From: Eubacteriales bacterium
Lineage (GTDB): Bacteria; Bacillota; Clostridia; Oscillospirales; CAG-382
NCBI GenBank assembly: GCA_028701715.1
Contig: JAQVQF010000027.1
Span: 1 to 15,451 of the forward strand
DNA: 15,451 nucleotides
Direction: 5' to 3'
In this document: positions 1 through 7,046 of the stretch, one piece after another
How the letters are laid out: each line of letters opens with the position of its first letter
How positions within the stretch are numbered: the first letter of the stretch is position 1
Notes under the pieces: model-generated
Told to the model about the DNA's origin: nothing
Seen by the model: the letters and a program-made list of their open reading frames with translations, nothing else
Database searches by the model: none
Translations under genes and position numbers: made by a program

Positions 1-27
1 TTCATTAAAAAGTCCTAGTTGCATCAT
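1..27 (-). CDS. 5' end of a leftward gene cut by the window edge, identity unknown
   Basis: Reading leftward, AGGAGA at 36-41 lies 8 bases before a double ATG (22-27), and the frame stays open to the window edge, giving MMQLGLFNE. An extended -10 promoter sits just upstream. Only nine residues are visible. This kind of N-terminus resembles the start of some IS5-type transposases, but that is a guess from memory. The start could be either ATG. Confidence 0.45.
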
Positions 28-58
28 TTGGTTTATCTCCTGTTACTTTGATGCTTCT

Positions 59-67
59 ATTATATCA
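59..67 (-). promoter_or_regulatory. Extended -10 promoter for the truncated leftward gene
   Basis: On the minus strand a perfect TATAAT (59-64) is preceded by TG one base upstream, the extended -10 pattern. The -35 region about 17 bases further up (82-87) reads ATACCA and is poor. The distance to the AGGAGA and ATG is suitable. The rest of 68-262 holds no gene that I can support. Confidence 0.4.
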
Positions 68-152
68 AATATGTTTGAACATGGTATTACAAATCGAAAT
101 TTAATGGGAGTTTTTAGAGGTTACCTTAACAATTATCAATGTTTTACAAAGT

Positions 153-262
153 AAAATTACCGATTTTCTTATTTCTTCATTTTTCTTTTTTATTTGGAAA
201 CGGTAATTTTCGACTGCGGAAGTTAAAGAAGAAAGAAGAAAGAAAAAATAAGAAATAAAGAT
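153..262. repeat. Inverted repeat and strand-asymmetric pyrimidine/purine tracts
   Basis: AAAATTACCG (153-162) and CGGTAATTTT (201-210) are exact inverted repeats 38 bases apart. Between them lies a pyrimidine-rich tract (163-195), and after them an almost pure purine tract (about 224-262). The two tracts are largely complementary and could fold together. Nothing coding is visible. This could be the edge of a mobile element or an A/T-rich spacer. Confidence 0.35.
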
Positions 263-264
263 AC

Positions 265-307
265 AAAAAGAAACGACAACTTTCTTTGAAAATTGTCGTT
301 TCTTTTT
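265..307 (-). terminator. Intrinsic terminator of tRNA-Gly
   Basis: A 15-base perfect inverted repeat (arms 265-279 and 293-307, loop 13 bases) begins at the last base of the encoded CCA end of the tRNA. Leftward transcription then runs into a T-rich stretch. The arm ends are A/T runs, so the hairpin can act in both directions. Confidence 0.75.
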
Positions 308-380
308 GGAGCAGGCGACGGGAATCGAACCCGCATATTCAGCTTGGGAAGCTGATATTCTGCCACTGAACTACGCCTGC
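307..380 (-). tRNA. tRNA-Gly, anticodon CCC, CCA encoded
   Basis: The minus strand folds into a full cloverleaf. The acceptor GCAGGCG (380-374) pairs with CGCCTGC (317-311). The five-pair anticodon stem TCAGC/GCTGA encloses the loop TTCCCAA, giving anticodon CCC, which reads GGG. The T arm carries GGTTCGATTCC. Discriminator T is followed by a genomically encoded CCA (309-307). It stands alone, with its own promoter upstream and a terminator immediately downstream. Confidence 0.95.
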
Positions 381-412
381 AACCCGCACCCGCTGTATTA
401 TTCAGCCCGGTT

Positions 413-441
413 ATTGTAGCATAACGAAAATGTATTGTCAA
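413..441 (-). promoter_or_regulatory. Sigma-A promoter of tRNA-Gly
   Basis: On the minus strand a perfect -35 TTGACA (436-441) is separated by 17 bases from -10 TACAAT (413-418), 33 bases before the tRNA 5' end. This is the expected strength and spacing for a stable-RNA promoter. Confidence 0.85.
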
Positions 442-545
442 GGTGTTTTTGGCACACAATGATATTTTACTTTTAAATTGACGATATTCAATAATGCTGT
501 GAGCATAACGGCGCGATAACGGAATAACCCGCAATAAAACGGCAA

Positions 546-575
546 AGCACTCCGAAAAGAGTGCTTTTTAGCTTT
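546..575 (-). terminator. Terminator after the NlpC/P60 lipoprotein gene
   Basis: AGCACTC (546-552) pairs with GAGTGCT (559-565) around a six-base loop, and outer bases GGCAAA/TTTTGCC can extend the stem. It lies just past the stop codon of the leftward lipoprotein gene. The best T run is on the plus strand, so it may work in both directions. Confidence 0.6.
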
Positions 576-601
576 TGCCCTATATTCGATTCGCTTGTTG
601 T

Positions 602-2065
602 TTATTTGCCGGTCAAGCGCACATATACCGTTCCCACCTTATACGCGTTGCCGCTTGAGGCGTGCGCGTATACCGTTACCGCAACCAAGGAATTTCCGTT
701 AAAGGTGTCATCGGGAATTATAATATCGCATGCCATGCCGGCATATCTGTAACCCTCCACCGTTTGAGTCCGACAGCTTTCGCCGTTAACGCTTATGCTG
801 TCACAGCTGTCCAGAGAACCGCCCAGCAGCTGCGAGCCTTCAAGCCATATCCAGCCGCAATTCCCGTTATAGCGCAGCTTGCCCCATTGTTCACCGCCGC
901 TGTCGGTGTATTTTTCCATAACCGTCAGTACGGTACCGGGCGGTATATAATCAAGCGTTTCACCGTCCTTCGGCGTTTCTCTCAAACGTATGCTCGAATC
1001 GTCTCTTGTTTTGTATTTTTCCAGGCCGTAAAAATAAGGCGTGATAATATAGCTGAAATCTTTCAGGCTCTCGTCGCAGGCGAAAACGCCGTTTATTCGG
1101 ATTTCTCCGTTCGATACATCGGTCGTCAGCTTCCTGTAAGGAGCGGTGCTGCCGTTTTTTTCGCCGTCAAGCGGCACCGCGTCGAAAGGGGTGTAGAGCG
1201 TGGAATCGCGGTAATCGGTGTTGCGGTAAATGCCGTACCCGTCATCGAGATACCATTTTGTAAATTCCTCGATCGAATAAAGCTCGCCCTCTCCGTAACG
1301 CGTCAGCTTTGTGAGAGGAGGCGTCTGCTCGATGATTTCCAGCCATACCACATTGCCCCTTTCATCCTCGACAATACCCGTGACAAGCACCGCGTGAGCG
1401 TTGTCTCCCGTCCTTATAACCGCGTCGCCGACCTGCAAATTTGAGGTTTTTTTACTCACATAATCCCCGAACTGAACAAGCACCGAGGTATACATACGCA
1501 CATCGGTATTCCACGCGTAGCACACAAAGGTTGTGCAGTCAAGGGAATAATACGTCGATATTTCCTCATATTCGGAATAGTCAGTATAAAATACGCTGTT
1601 TTTTATTCTGCTTTGCTCATAAAATTCCTCAACTGTTGCTTCATATCCCACAAACAAGCCGCTGTATACGGGTTGACCGTAGGGAATCCCCGTTATCTCG
1701 ATACCCTTCGGGAAAACATAATCGCCGTTAAAACCCGTCAAATCGGAAAGCGGCACCCATTTCATCTCATATATCTGTCTCGCGCGCCTGACGATATTTT
1801 TTATTCCCTCGGAATAATATCTTTCGGGTATGTGATATATGTATTCGGCCGTTTCGGCCGTATATAATTCCTCATCATGAGTATCCCGGCTTTCGGATTG
1901 CGCTTCCGATGCGGTTTCGGCGACACTTTTATCGGGTGTTATGATTTCGATAGGTATATCGCAACCGACGGCCGACAGTAAAATCAAACAGATAAGCATA
2001 ACTCCAAGCGAGGTGCGAAACGCTTTGCGCGGCGCCGTACGCGTTTTTTTGGTAAATTGAAACAT
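602..2065 (-). CDS. Lipoprotein with NlpC/P60-like domain and bacterial SH3 domain
   Basis: A 487-residue predicted lipoprotein. Residues 1-35 form a signal peptide with basic start, hydrophobic stretch and lipobox SAVGC (Cys35). After an acidic linker (about 40-75), residues 160-255 resemble a papain-like NlpC/P60 amidase: Cys177 in DCTTFVCYAW, then NLQVGDAVI, His224 in NAHAVLVTG and a polar residue near Glu243-Glu246. Residues about 358-412 read as an SH3-type wall-binding domain, with RLRETP, PPGTVLTV and CGWIWLEG. The last 75 residues are unassigned. By family, such proteins cleave peptidoglycan stem peptides outside the membrane; activity here is inferred. ATG at 2065 follows ACGGAG at a good distance, with its own promoter upstream. 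It could be expressed together with dpaAB by read-through, since no terminator separates them. Confidence 0.7.
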   Translation of the reverse strand: MFQFTKKTRTAPRKAFRTSLGVMLICLILLSAVGCDIPIEIITPDKSVAETASEAQSESRDTHDEELYTAETAEYIYHIPERYYSEGIKNIVRRARQIYEMKWVPLSDLTGFNGDYVFPKGIEITGIPYGQPVYSGLFVGYEATVEEFYEQSRIKNSVFYTDYSEYEEISTYYSLDCTTFVCYAWNTDVRMYTSVLVQFGDYVSKKTSNLQVGDAVIRTGDNAHAVLVTGIVEDERGNVVWLEIIEQTPPLTKLTRYGEGELYSIEEFTKWYLDDGYGIYRNTDYRDSTLYTPFDAVPLDGEKNGSTAPYRKLTTDVSNGEIRINGVFACDESLKDFSYIITPYFYGLEKYKTRDDSSIRLRETPKDGETLDYIPPGTVLTVMEKYTDSGGEQWGKLRYNGNCGWIWLEGSQLLGGSLDSCDSISVNGESCRTQTVEGYRYAGMACDIIIPDDTFNGNSLVAVTVYAHASSGNAYKVGTVYVRLTGK

Positions 2066-2094
2066 ATTAAATCTCCGTTATTAATTCTTTGTAC

Positions 2095-2123
2095 AGTTTA
2101 ACAAAGATAATTAATTATGTCAA
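2095..2123 (-). promoter_or_regulatory. Sigma-A promoter of the NlpC/P60 lipoprotein gene
   Basis: On the minus strand, perfect TTGACA (2118-2123), a 17-base spacer and TAAACT (2095-2100, four of six consensus bases). It lies 30 bases before the ATG at 2065, between the dpaB stop and the lipoprotein start. Confidence 0.65.
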
Positions 2124-2158
2124 CCCCAAAAAATAAATATAAGGTTAAATTTTATGGC

Positions 2159-2723
2159 TTATAAAAAAAGAGGCTGGAGCTGCTTTCCTTCCTCCGCCGC
2201 TTTCAGGGCGTCGTAAACCTTGGTAAAATCACAAACGAGCGAGGTGGGCTTTTTCGCGGGATCATCCTGCTTCATCGGCACAAAGAAAAACATGCTTTTT
2301 ATCATTGCACAGCCCGATATTTTTAAAATTCGCACCGAGCGCGTCATTGGTGGCGAGAGCCAGCAGAACGGGGCGCAGATTACGCAGCTGCGCTTTGACC
2401 GACATGGTTACCGCGGTGTCGGTTATTCCGTGGGCTATCTTGGCAAGGGTGTTTCCCGTACAGGGCGAAACCACCACGCAATCGAAATTACCGCGAGTTA
2501 TTATTTCCTCCGCTTTGGCGATAGTTTTAATAACCGGTTTCCCGCATAAATTGACGACGGCTTTTTCCAGCCCGTCGCTTGTGCCGAAACGGGTTGAGGT
2601 ATCGCATACTATGGCGGAAAAAACGGGAACAATGTCACAGCCTTTGCCGATCAGCTCCTCTAAAACGGCAAGGGATTTGGAATGCGTACAGAAGGAACCG
2701 GTAATGGCATATGCAAGTGTCAC
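2159..2723 (-). CDS. dpaB: Dipicolinate synthase subunit B, interrupted by a frameshift
   Basis: DpaB (SpoVFB) is the flavoprotein-fold subunit that, with DpaA, turns dihydrodipicolinate into dipicolinic acid in the mother cell. The N-terminus AYAITGSFCTH, then VVVSPCTGNTLAKIAHGI and LLALATNDALG, is typical of the family. The first frame ends early at residue 153 (stop at 2262). The conserved C-terminus, VPMKQDDPAKKPTSL to a final QLQPLFL, continues in the next frame to the TAA at 2159. Removing one base from the five-base A run at 2286-2290 (T run on the coding strand) joins both parts into a 187-residue protein of about family length. GTG start at 2723 overlaps the dpaA stop as GTGA, with AGGAGG upstream. 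This could be a real mutation, a sequencing error or slippage. Confidence 0.85.
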
Positions 2724-3586
2724 AGCACGCCCTCCTGCTTGAGTATGTTTACGCAGGCCTTCTGGATTATTTCCCCCGCCGTGACGGGCGACGTTTTACC
2801 GGGAAGCGAAAGCGCCCACACGACCTTTATTCCGTGCTGACGCGCCGAATCGAAATCCACTCCGCCGGGACGCGCGGCGAGATCGATTACAAGCGTATCC
2901 TTGCCCAAATAATCGAACAACGGCTCCCTTATTATCGTGGAAGGCACGGTGTTGAAAACGCAGCTGTAGCCCGACAAAGCATCCTGTATCGCTCTCATGC
3001 TGACGGCATGCATACCGAGCGATTCGGCAAAAGCGAGATCCCCTTCCTTTCTGGCGCAGACGGTGACATGCGCTCCCAACGCCTTCAGCCTTAAGGCAAG
3101 CGCTTTACCCACTCTGCCGAAACCCAGTACCGACATTTTTGAATTGTGAACGGTAACGGGCAGCTCCTCCATCGCAATACCTATCGCGCCCTCGGCGGTA
3201 GGGACGGCGTTTAGGATTTTCATTTCCTCTCTTTCGTAATAATCAAAGGTTTTTACGTGCAGATCCGAAACGCGTTTGTCAAGCATGCCGCCCAAAAGCA
3301 GCTGCTCCTCCTGCAAAAGCGAAAGCACCGACACAAGAAAAATCTCCTTATCGGTATACGGAGCGGTGATATGCAGCTTATCCGCCGAAGCCGGTAACGG
3401 CAGTATGACCGCCGCGGCTCCCCGTATGGCATCCTCCGGCGCGTCGGTACGCGTGACCTCGGGCGGGACCGGCGCTTTGGAATCGAATCCGCACACCGCG
3501 CATTCGATATCATCCTCTTTGGCAAATTTGCTTGCCATTACAAGCTGTCGCAGGTCGCCGCCTATTATAGCCAACTTTATACTCAC
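2720..3586 (-). CDS. dpaA: Dipicolinate synthase subunit A
   Basis: DpaA (SpoVFA), 288 residues, the usual size. It is the NAD(P)-binding partner of DpaB in making dipicolinic acid for the spore core. Residues 1-120 form the N-terminal domain, starting IKLAIIGGDLRQ and containing AAAVILPLP. A second Rossmann fold starts at residues 150-177 with VLGFGRVGKALALRL, whose glycines 155, 157 and 160 fit the nucleotide-binding loop. The C-terminal VIDLAARPGGVDF and ALSLPGKTSPVTAGEII are typical. The start is GTG at 3586, 10 bases after GGAG; the ATG just upstream is followed at once by TGA. The gene overlaps dpaB by four bases, implying coupled translation. By family knowledge, expression should be sporulation-specific in the mother cell, but I could not find a convincing sigma-K or sigma-E box. 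Confidence 0.93.
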   Translation of the reverse strand: MSIKLAIIGGDLRQLVMASKFAKEDDIECAVCGFDSKAPVPPEVTRTDAPEDAIRGAAAVILPLPASADKLHITAPYTDKEIFLVSVLSLLQEEQLLLGGMLDKRVSDLHVKTFDYYEREEMKILNAVPTAEGAIGIAMEELPVTVHNSKMSVLGFGRVGKALALRLKALGAHVTVCARKEGDLAFAESLGMHAVSMRAIQDALSGYSCVFNTVPSTIIREPLFDYLGKDTLVIDLAARPGGVDFDSARQHGIKVVWALSLPGKTSPVTAGEIIQKACVNILKQEGVL

Positions 3587-3718
3587 ATGAAATCAACTCC
3601 TTATAATCCAGTATATTTATATCCCGCGGGAAAAGTAACGGCTTTGTGTTATAAGCCGGATTATTTTGTCCGGGAGGCCTTACGGTCATCTTCCGCTTCC
3701 GTATTAACGATTTACGGC

Positions 3719-3743
3719 AAAAATCCCGGCTTACCGGGATTTT
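3719..3743 (-). terminator. Terminator of the sipL-like transcript, displaced by the repeat element
   Basis: Arms AAAAATCCCGG (3719-3729) and CCGGGATTTT (3734-3743) with loop CTTA form a strong hairpin with A/T-rich flanks on both strands. Leftward, it is the first classical terminator after the sipL-like gene. Without the element at 3772-4016 it would lie about 25 bases after the stop codon, a normal distance. Confidence 0.7.
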
Positions 3744-3767
3744 CGCCATTATATTTATCTGAACACT

Positions 3768-4020
3768 ACTTAATGTCCACTGAATAAATCAAAAACCAAG
3801 CCGCGATGCGGCTTTCCCGGTTTTTTGATTTATTCAAGTGCAAGGTTTTTACATTAAAATATGTAAAAACCTTGCACTTGAATCCGGCATAATAAATACG
3901 CCGGATTCAATGAGACATCAAAAAATGCTGTAAATTCATAAAAACTTTAGTTTTTATGAATTTATGCGGCATACGCCGCATGAACAAACCGTTATACGGT
4001 TTGTTCAGCAGACATTACTT
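3768..4020. repeat. ACTT direct repeats flanking the palindrome element
   Basis: ACTT occurs directly outside both ends of the element (3768-3771 and 4017-4020). Joining the flanks through one copy gives a leftward reading GTT AAG TAG, so the sipL-like protein would end after the same lysine with TAG in place of today's TAA. This is what a target-site duplication from an insertion at the stop codon would look like. Four bases can also match by chance. Confidence 0.45.
3772..4016. repeat. Palindrome-array element, two-lobed copy with AATGTCYRCTGA ends
   Basis: A 245-bp non-coding element bounded by AATGTCCACTGA (3772-3783) and its imperfect inverted copy TCAGCAGACATT (4005-4016). Inside are six palindromes touching or overlapping end to end: 3781-3836 (with an inner AGCCGC/GCGGCT stem), 3833-3882 (22-base perfect arms, six-base loop), 3878-3910 (11-base arms), 3931-3964 (16-base arms, TT loop), 3964-3981 (7-base arms) and 3981-4007 (12-base arms, TAT loop). 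A central spacer (3911-3930) carries GACAT, which can pair with ATGTC at 3773-3777, and TGCTG, which can pair with CAGCA at 4006-4010, so the element splits into two lobes of three hairpins. No open frame of note. Related copies lie at 8856 and 10124. Confidence 0.8.
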
Positions 4021-5529
4021 AACCGCCACAAATATCGCCGAATCCTTGAGCTTTCCGTCGGCTTCAAACATGTTTCTGTTGTCATCGATAAGCTTTTTCG
4101 GATTTTTATTGTATTTTTTTGCCACGGACCATGCCGTTTCGGTTTTTTCGGGGTAGTAAAATCTAATACTTCCGTCGGTCGTCTTAACGCCGTCTTCCGC
4201 GGAAAATTCGGTGAGCACCGGAGTGACGGGTGATGAATAAACATTTGCCTTTACGTATACGAGCGTACGCACCGCGATATTTTCTCCGCCGTATACATTC
4301 GAGGTTACATCGACAGCCCACAGCGATACGTCCGTCACCGTGTCTCCCGCGCTTTCCAGAACGATTGATTCATCAAATTCCCCGCCGAAATCCTCGCTGA
4401 TAATACCGCTGTCGGTACGCGCCAGCACCTCGATATCGACATTCCCCTTTATGTTAAGAGCACCGTCCCTGACCGTTTTTTCGGTTACGGTGAACGAAAC
4501 CGAGGTATCCAGCAGCTCTCTGATGTCGGTTTTTTCGGTGTCGTGCGTTTTATCGAACGAAAAGGTTTTTCCCGTGATACCCGTCAGAGACCGGTAAGAT
4601 GCTGGGGTGACGACGCATTGGCTGTCTCGGTCACCGCAAAAGCCGTCGGTCGCCACGGTTTCCTCGCTGTCCTCAAAGCAGATCGCGGTCATTGCCACCG
4701 TATAATTTATTTTCAACAGCTTGTTGTCACCGTAATCGTCGGCTTCGGGCACCGCGTCGGCTTCGTCAATTCTCAGGTATACGCTGAAGGTTTGATTTGG
4801 CGATATATTATCGTTGTCGAGCGTAAGCGTCACGGGATTTACATGTGTTTTAAGGCCGTAACAGCCGTCTTCGGTTAAAAAAAGCGTTTTAAAGGCTATA
4901 TTGGATTTAACCGTGAGTCTGCCTTCCGCCACCTGAACCTCCGGCGCTCCCGCCACGCCTTCGACATATACGACATTGTCGACCGCCAATTCAATCGGCA
5001 CGGTTTCGCTGAAATTATAATTTTCGTAGTATGTGCCGCACGGAGATTTCGCAGTAAGCTTTTGGGTGAGGAAAAACGCGCTTACCTGCGAGGAATCGGG
5101 ATCCACCGCTTTAAGCTCGCGTATCTCCGTAATCGCCATATCGGTGTTCATCTTGGCGCGGATGACAAATTTTCTCGGGCCGAGGAGCTTACAGGTCAGG
5201 TAAGCGCAATTCACGGCGGCGGTGGCGTAGTATTCCCTTGTAACGTCGGGACAGTCGGCCTTTTGGTTTAAGGTTCCGGGTATCTCGACATAGGCGAGCC
5301 TTGATTTATAATCGCTCTCATACAATATGCCGAAATCCACTTTGCAGCTCATGTCCGCTTTTCCCGCAGCTATATTTATATCGGGCTTTCTTATCTTAGC
5401 GTCGATACGCACAAGCTTGGATATATCCGGAGCGAATTCCGGCAGCGCTCCGTCAAGCTCCATATCTTTGGTGAATGTGTCGTTTACTGTTATTTCAGGC
5501 AAAAAAACGCTTTTGATGTCGAATTTCAT
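4015..5529 (-). CDS. sipL: SipL-like spore envelope protein (SPOCS/DUF3794 domains, C-terminal LysM)
   Basis: A 504-residue protein without a signal peptide. It contains three stretches resembling SPOCS (DUF3794): about residues 9-95 (LPEITVNDTF to IPGTLNQKADCPD), 165-235 (SETVPIELAVDNVVYVEG) and 325-430 (GNVDIEVLARTDSG). The last 50 residues (YYPEKTETAWSVAKKY to AIFVAVK) look like a degenerate LysM. SipL of Clostridioides difficile has this order and size, binds SpoIVA and is needed to anchor the coat around the forespore. A near-perfect sigma-E promoter (5563-5591) supports a mother-cell role. I prefer ATG 5529, which has GGAG nine bases upstream; ATG 5544 also fits but has a weak site. The stop codon overlaps the repeat element. 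A general SPOCS-domain coat protein is the main alternative. Confidence 0.75.
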   Translation of the reverse strand: MKFDIKSVFLPEITVNDTFTKDMELDGALPEFAPDISKLVRIDAKIRKPDINIAAGKADMSCKVDFGILYESDYKSRLAYVEIPGTLNQKADCPDVTREYYATAAVNCAYLTCKLLGPRKFVIRAKMNTDMAITEIRELKAVDPDSSQVSAFFLTQKLTAKSPCGTYYENYNFSETVPIELAVDNVVYVEGVAGAPEVQVAEGRLTVKSNIAFKTLFLTEDGCYGLKTHVNPVTLTLDNDNISPNQTFSVYLRIDEADAVPEADDYGDNKLLKINYTVAMTAICFEDSEETVATDGFCGDRDSQCVVTPASYRSLTGITGKTFSFDKTHDTEKTDIRELLDTSVSFTVTEKTVRDGALNIKGNVDIEVLARTDSGIISEDFGGEFDESIVLESAGDTVTDVSLWAVDVTSNVYGGENIAVRTLVYVKANVYSSPVTPVLTEFSAEDGVKTTDGSIRFYYPEKTETAWSVAKKYNKNPKKLIDDNRNMFEADGKLKDSAIFVAVK

Positions 5530-5562
5530 ATCCCGCTTCTCCATTCCGATGATTTTTATTAA

Positions 5563-5591
5563 ATTGTATGAAAAATGCGATATGAATATGA
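5563..5591 (-). promoter_or_regulatory. Sigma-E-type sporulation promoter of the sipL-like gene
   Basis: On the minus strand TCATATT (5585-5591), a 14-base spacer and CATACAAT (5563-5570) match the sigma-E consensus (ATATT-like -35, 14 bases, CATACA-T) almost exactly, 34 bases before the chosen ATG. This predicts mother-cell expression early after engulfment starts. Confidence 0.75.
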
Positions 5592-5654
5592 CAAACCAAG
5601 AGCTTTGATAAATTGAAAATTACGGCGTAGGGTTACCGTTAAGGAGAACTTTTA

Positions 5655-6962
5655 TTATGTTCCTTCTCCCTCATTCATAACGGGTAAAAATGCTTCGACC
5701 TCCGTCAGCGAGTATGCGTTCGCTTCACCCGTTACGGGATCATAAAAATACTGATAGCAGAAAAAGCAATAACCGGAAGCGTTTTCGTATCCGTCAAGGA
5801 ATTTAACACATTCCTTCAACACGTCCTTATGGTTTATCCACTCGTTTTTACCCTCCTCGGTGATCGCGTAAGTATCTATATTCCCCTGACTGCCGCTCAC
5901 CGCCTTGCCGAGCGTCATACCCACATACAGCTTGGTTTTACCGTTTTTAATTATACCCGCCCAGTCCTTCACCGTCTGTACGAAAGGACAGCTCCCGTGG
6001 AGCAGCCCGAAATATACCTGCGGCATTATATAATCGATATACCCGGCCTTACCGCACCATTCGTAAACGTCGGCGTAATATTTACCCACTATCGTTTTCA
6101 GGTTGCCGGAAGGCGCGATTCCGAAAATCAAACGCTCGTCAATTCCTTTGACCGCCGAATACAGCGACGATACCAGCGCGTTCAGGCTGTCCTCGCGGAA
6201 TTTTGTCAAATCGGTATAACCGCTCGCGGTAAAGGTAGCCGTGTCGAAGGATGTGTCCGAGGTCGGGTAAAAATAATCGTCCATATGCAACCCGTCGAAC
6301 GGATATTTATCCAATGCCTCCGCCGCCCCGCTCACAATCAGCTCCCGCGCCTCCTTACGCGACACATCGAGGTAAAGCCTGCCGTTTACCTCCGGCAGCA
6401 GTCCCTGAGCGTACCACTTTTTTATTATATTGCCGTCGGGTACGCTGTCAATTTCATCGACGGTCATAAGCCGCATGGGATTTATCCACGCCTGAACGGA
6501 AAGCCCCGCTTCATGGGCGGTATCCACGAATATTTCCACCGCGTCATAACCGAAATCCCTGCCGTATTCTCCGGTGACAAAACGGGAAGCCGGATAATAA
6601 TCGCTTTCGTACATGGAATCCCCGAAAGGGCGTATCTGATATATAACGGTGTTGAACCCGCATTTTACAATATTTGCGATAATGGTTCTTACAAGCGCGG
6701 TATAGCCGTCCCTGCTCCTCTGAACACCGCCTGAACAATATACGCCTGCCATATCGTATTGGGAAACCCATATTGCTTTCATATCTTCAATAATAATAAT
6801 GTCCCTTTCGTTTTTATTTTGACTGACTTCATAACCGCTCTCCTCTGTGCTGTCATCATTGCTTTCCGTGTCCGATTTGCCGCTTTCGGTGCTTTCGCTT
6901 CCTCCCTTGCCGCAGGAACAGAGTAATAGGCCAACAAGCATAAAAATAACTGCTTTTTTCAA
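5655..6962 (-). CDS. GHL10-family (DUF187) glycoside hydrolase-like lipoprotein
   Basis: A 435-residue secreted lipoprotein. The signal peptide ends at lipobox LCSC (Cys17), followed by a Ser/Glu/Asp-rich linker to about residue 55. Residues 61-400 match the GHL10 TIM-barrel family: MKAIWVSQYDMAG, FNTVIYQIRPFGDSMYESDY, GLSVQAWINPMR, LYLDVSRKEAREL, FDGLHMDDYFYP (His226, Asp228, Asp229), FGIAPSG and DYIMPQVYFG. By family, such proteins act on polysaccharides, possibly peptidoglycan or capsule glycans, at the cell surface; the substrate is not predictable here. The start is TTG at 6962, eight bases after GAGGTG, giving a good signal peptide. It is divergent from the gene at 7047 and shares a promoter region with it. 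No clear terminator follows before the sipL promoter. Confidence 0.85.
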   Translation of the reverse strand: MKKAVIFMLVGLLLCSCGKGGSESTESGKSDTESNDDSTEESGYEVSQNKNERDIIIIEDMKAIWVSQYDMAGVYCSGGVQRSRDGYTALVRTIIANIVKCGFNTVIYQIRPFGDSMYESDYYPASRFVTGEYGRDFGYDAVEIFVDTAHEAGLSVQAWINPMRLMTVDEIDSVPDGNIIKKWYAQGLLPEVNGRLYLDVSRKEARELIVSGAAEALDKYPFDGLHMDDYFYPTSDTSFDTATFTASGYTDLTKFREDSLNALVSSLYSAVKGIDERLIFGIAPSGNLKTIVGKYYADVYEWCGKAGYIDYIMPQVYFGLLHGSCPFVQTVKDWAGIIKNGKTKLYVGMTLGKAVSGSQGNIDTYAITEEGKNEWINHKDVLKECVKFLDGYENASGYCFFCYQYFYDPVTGEANAYSLTEVEAFLPVMNEGEGT

Positions 6963-6983
6963 AAATTACACCTCTTTCCGGTA

Positions 6984-7012
6984 TTTACATTTAATTAAAT
7001 ATATGATACAAT
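6984..7012 (+). promoter_or_regulatory. Rightward sigma-A promoter of the gene at 7047
   Basis: TTTACA (6984-6989), a 17-base spacer and TACAAT (7007-7012) each match the consensus at five of six positions. The -10 box lies inside the -10 region of the leftward promoter, so the two divergent promoters occupy overlapping DNA. Confidence 0.65.
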
Positions 7013-7031
7013 ATTTTACAATTATTATCAA
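7003..7031 (-). promoter_or_regulatory. Leftward sigma-A promoter of the GHL10 lipoprotein gene
   Basis: On the minus strand TTGATA (7026-7031), a 17-base spacer and TATCAT (7003-7008) each match the consensus at five of six positions. It overlaps the rightward promoter at 6984-7012. Confidence 0.65.
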
Positions 7032-7046
7032 GGTCGGTGATGAATT

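Noticed and set aside
223..534. Leftward 103-codon open frame
   Set aside because: It runs through the whole tRNA-Gly, its promoter and its terminator, so it cannot be a real protein gene.
662..1444. Rightward 260-codon open frame opposite the NlpC/P60 gene
   Set aside because: Shadow of the lipoprotein gene; no recognisable domain, start signal or promoter.
3587..3680. Sigma-K promoter before dpaA
   Set aside because: No CATA-N3-TA box with a suitable -35; GATATAAATATA is only a loose resemblance.
3772..4016. Reading the palindrome array as a stack of ordinary terminators
   Set aside because: Only some hairpins have a T run on either strand, several have none, and the bounded, repeated ends are not expected for terminators.
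5829..6734. Rightward 301-codon open frame opposite the GHL10 gene
   Set aside because: The minus-strand GHL10 reading has a signal peptide and conserved motifs; the plus-strand frame has neither and no ribosome binding site.
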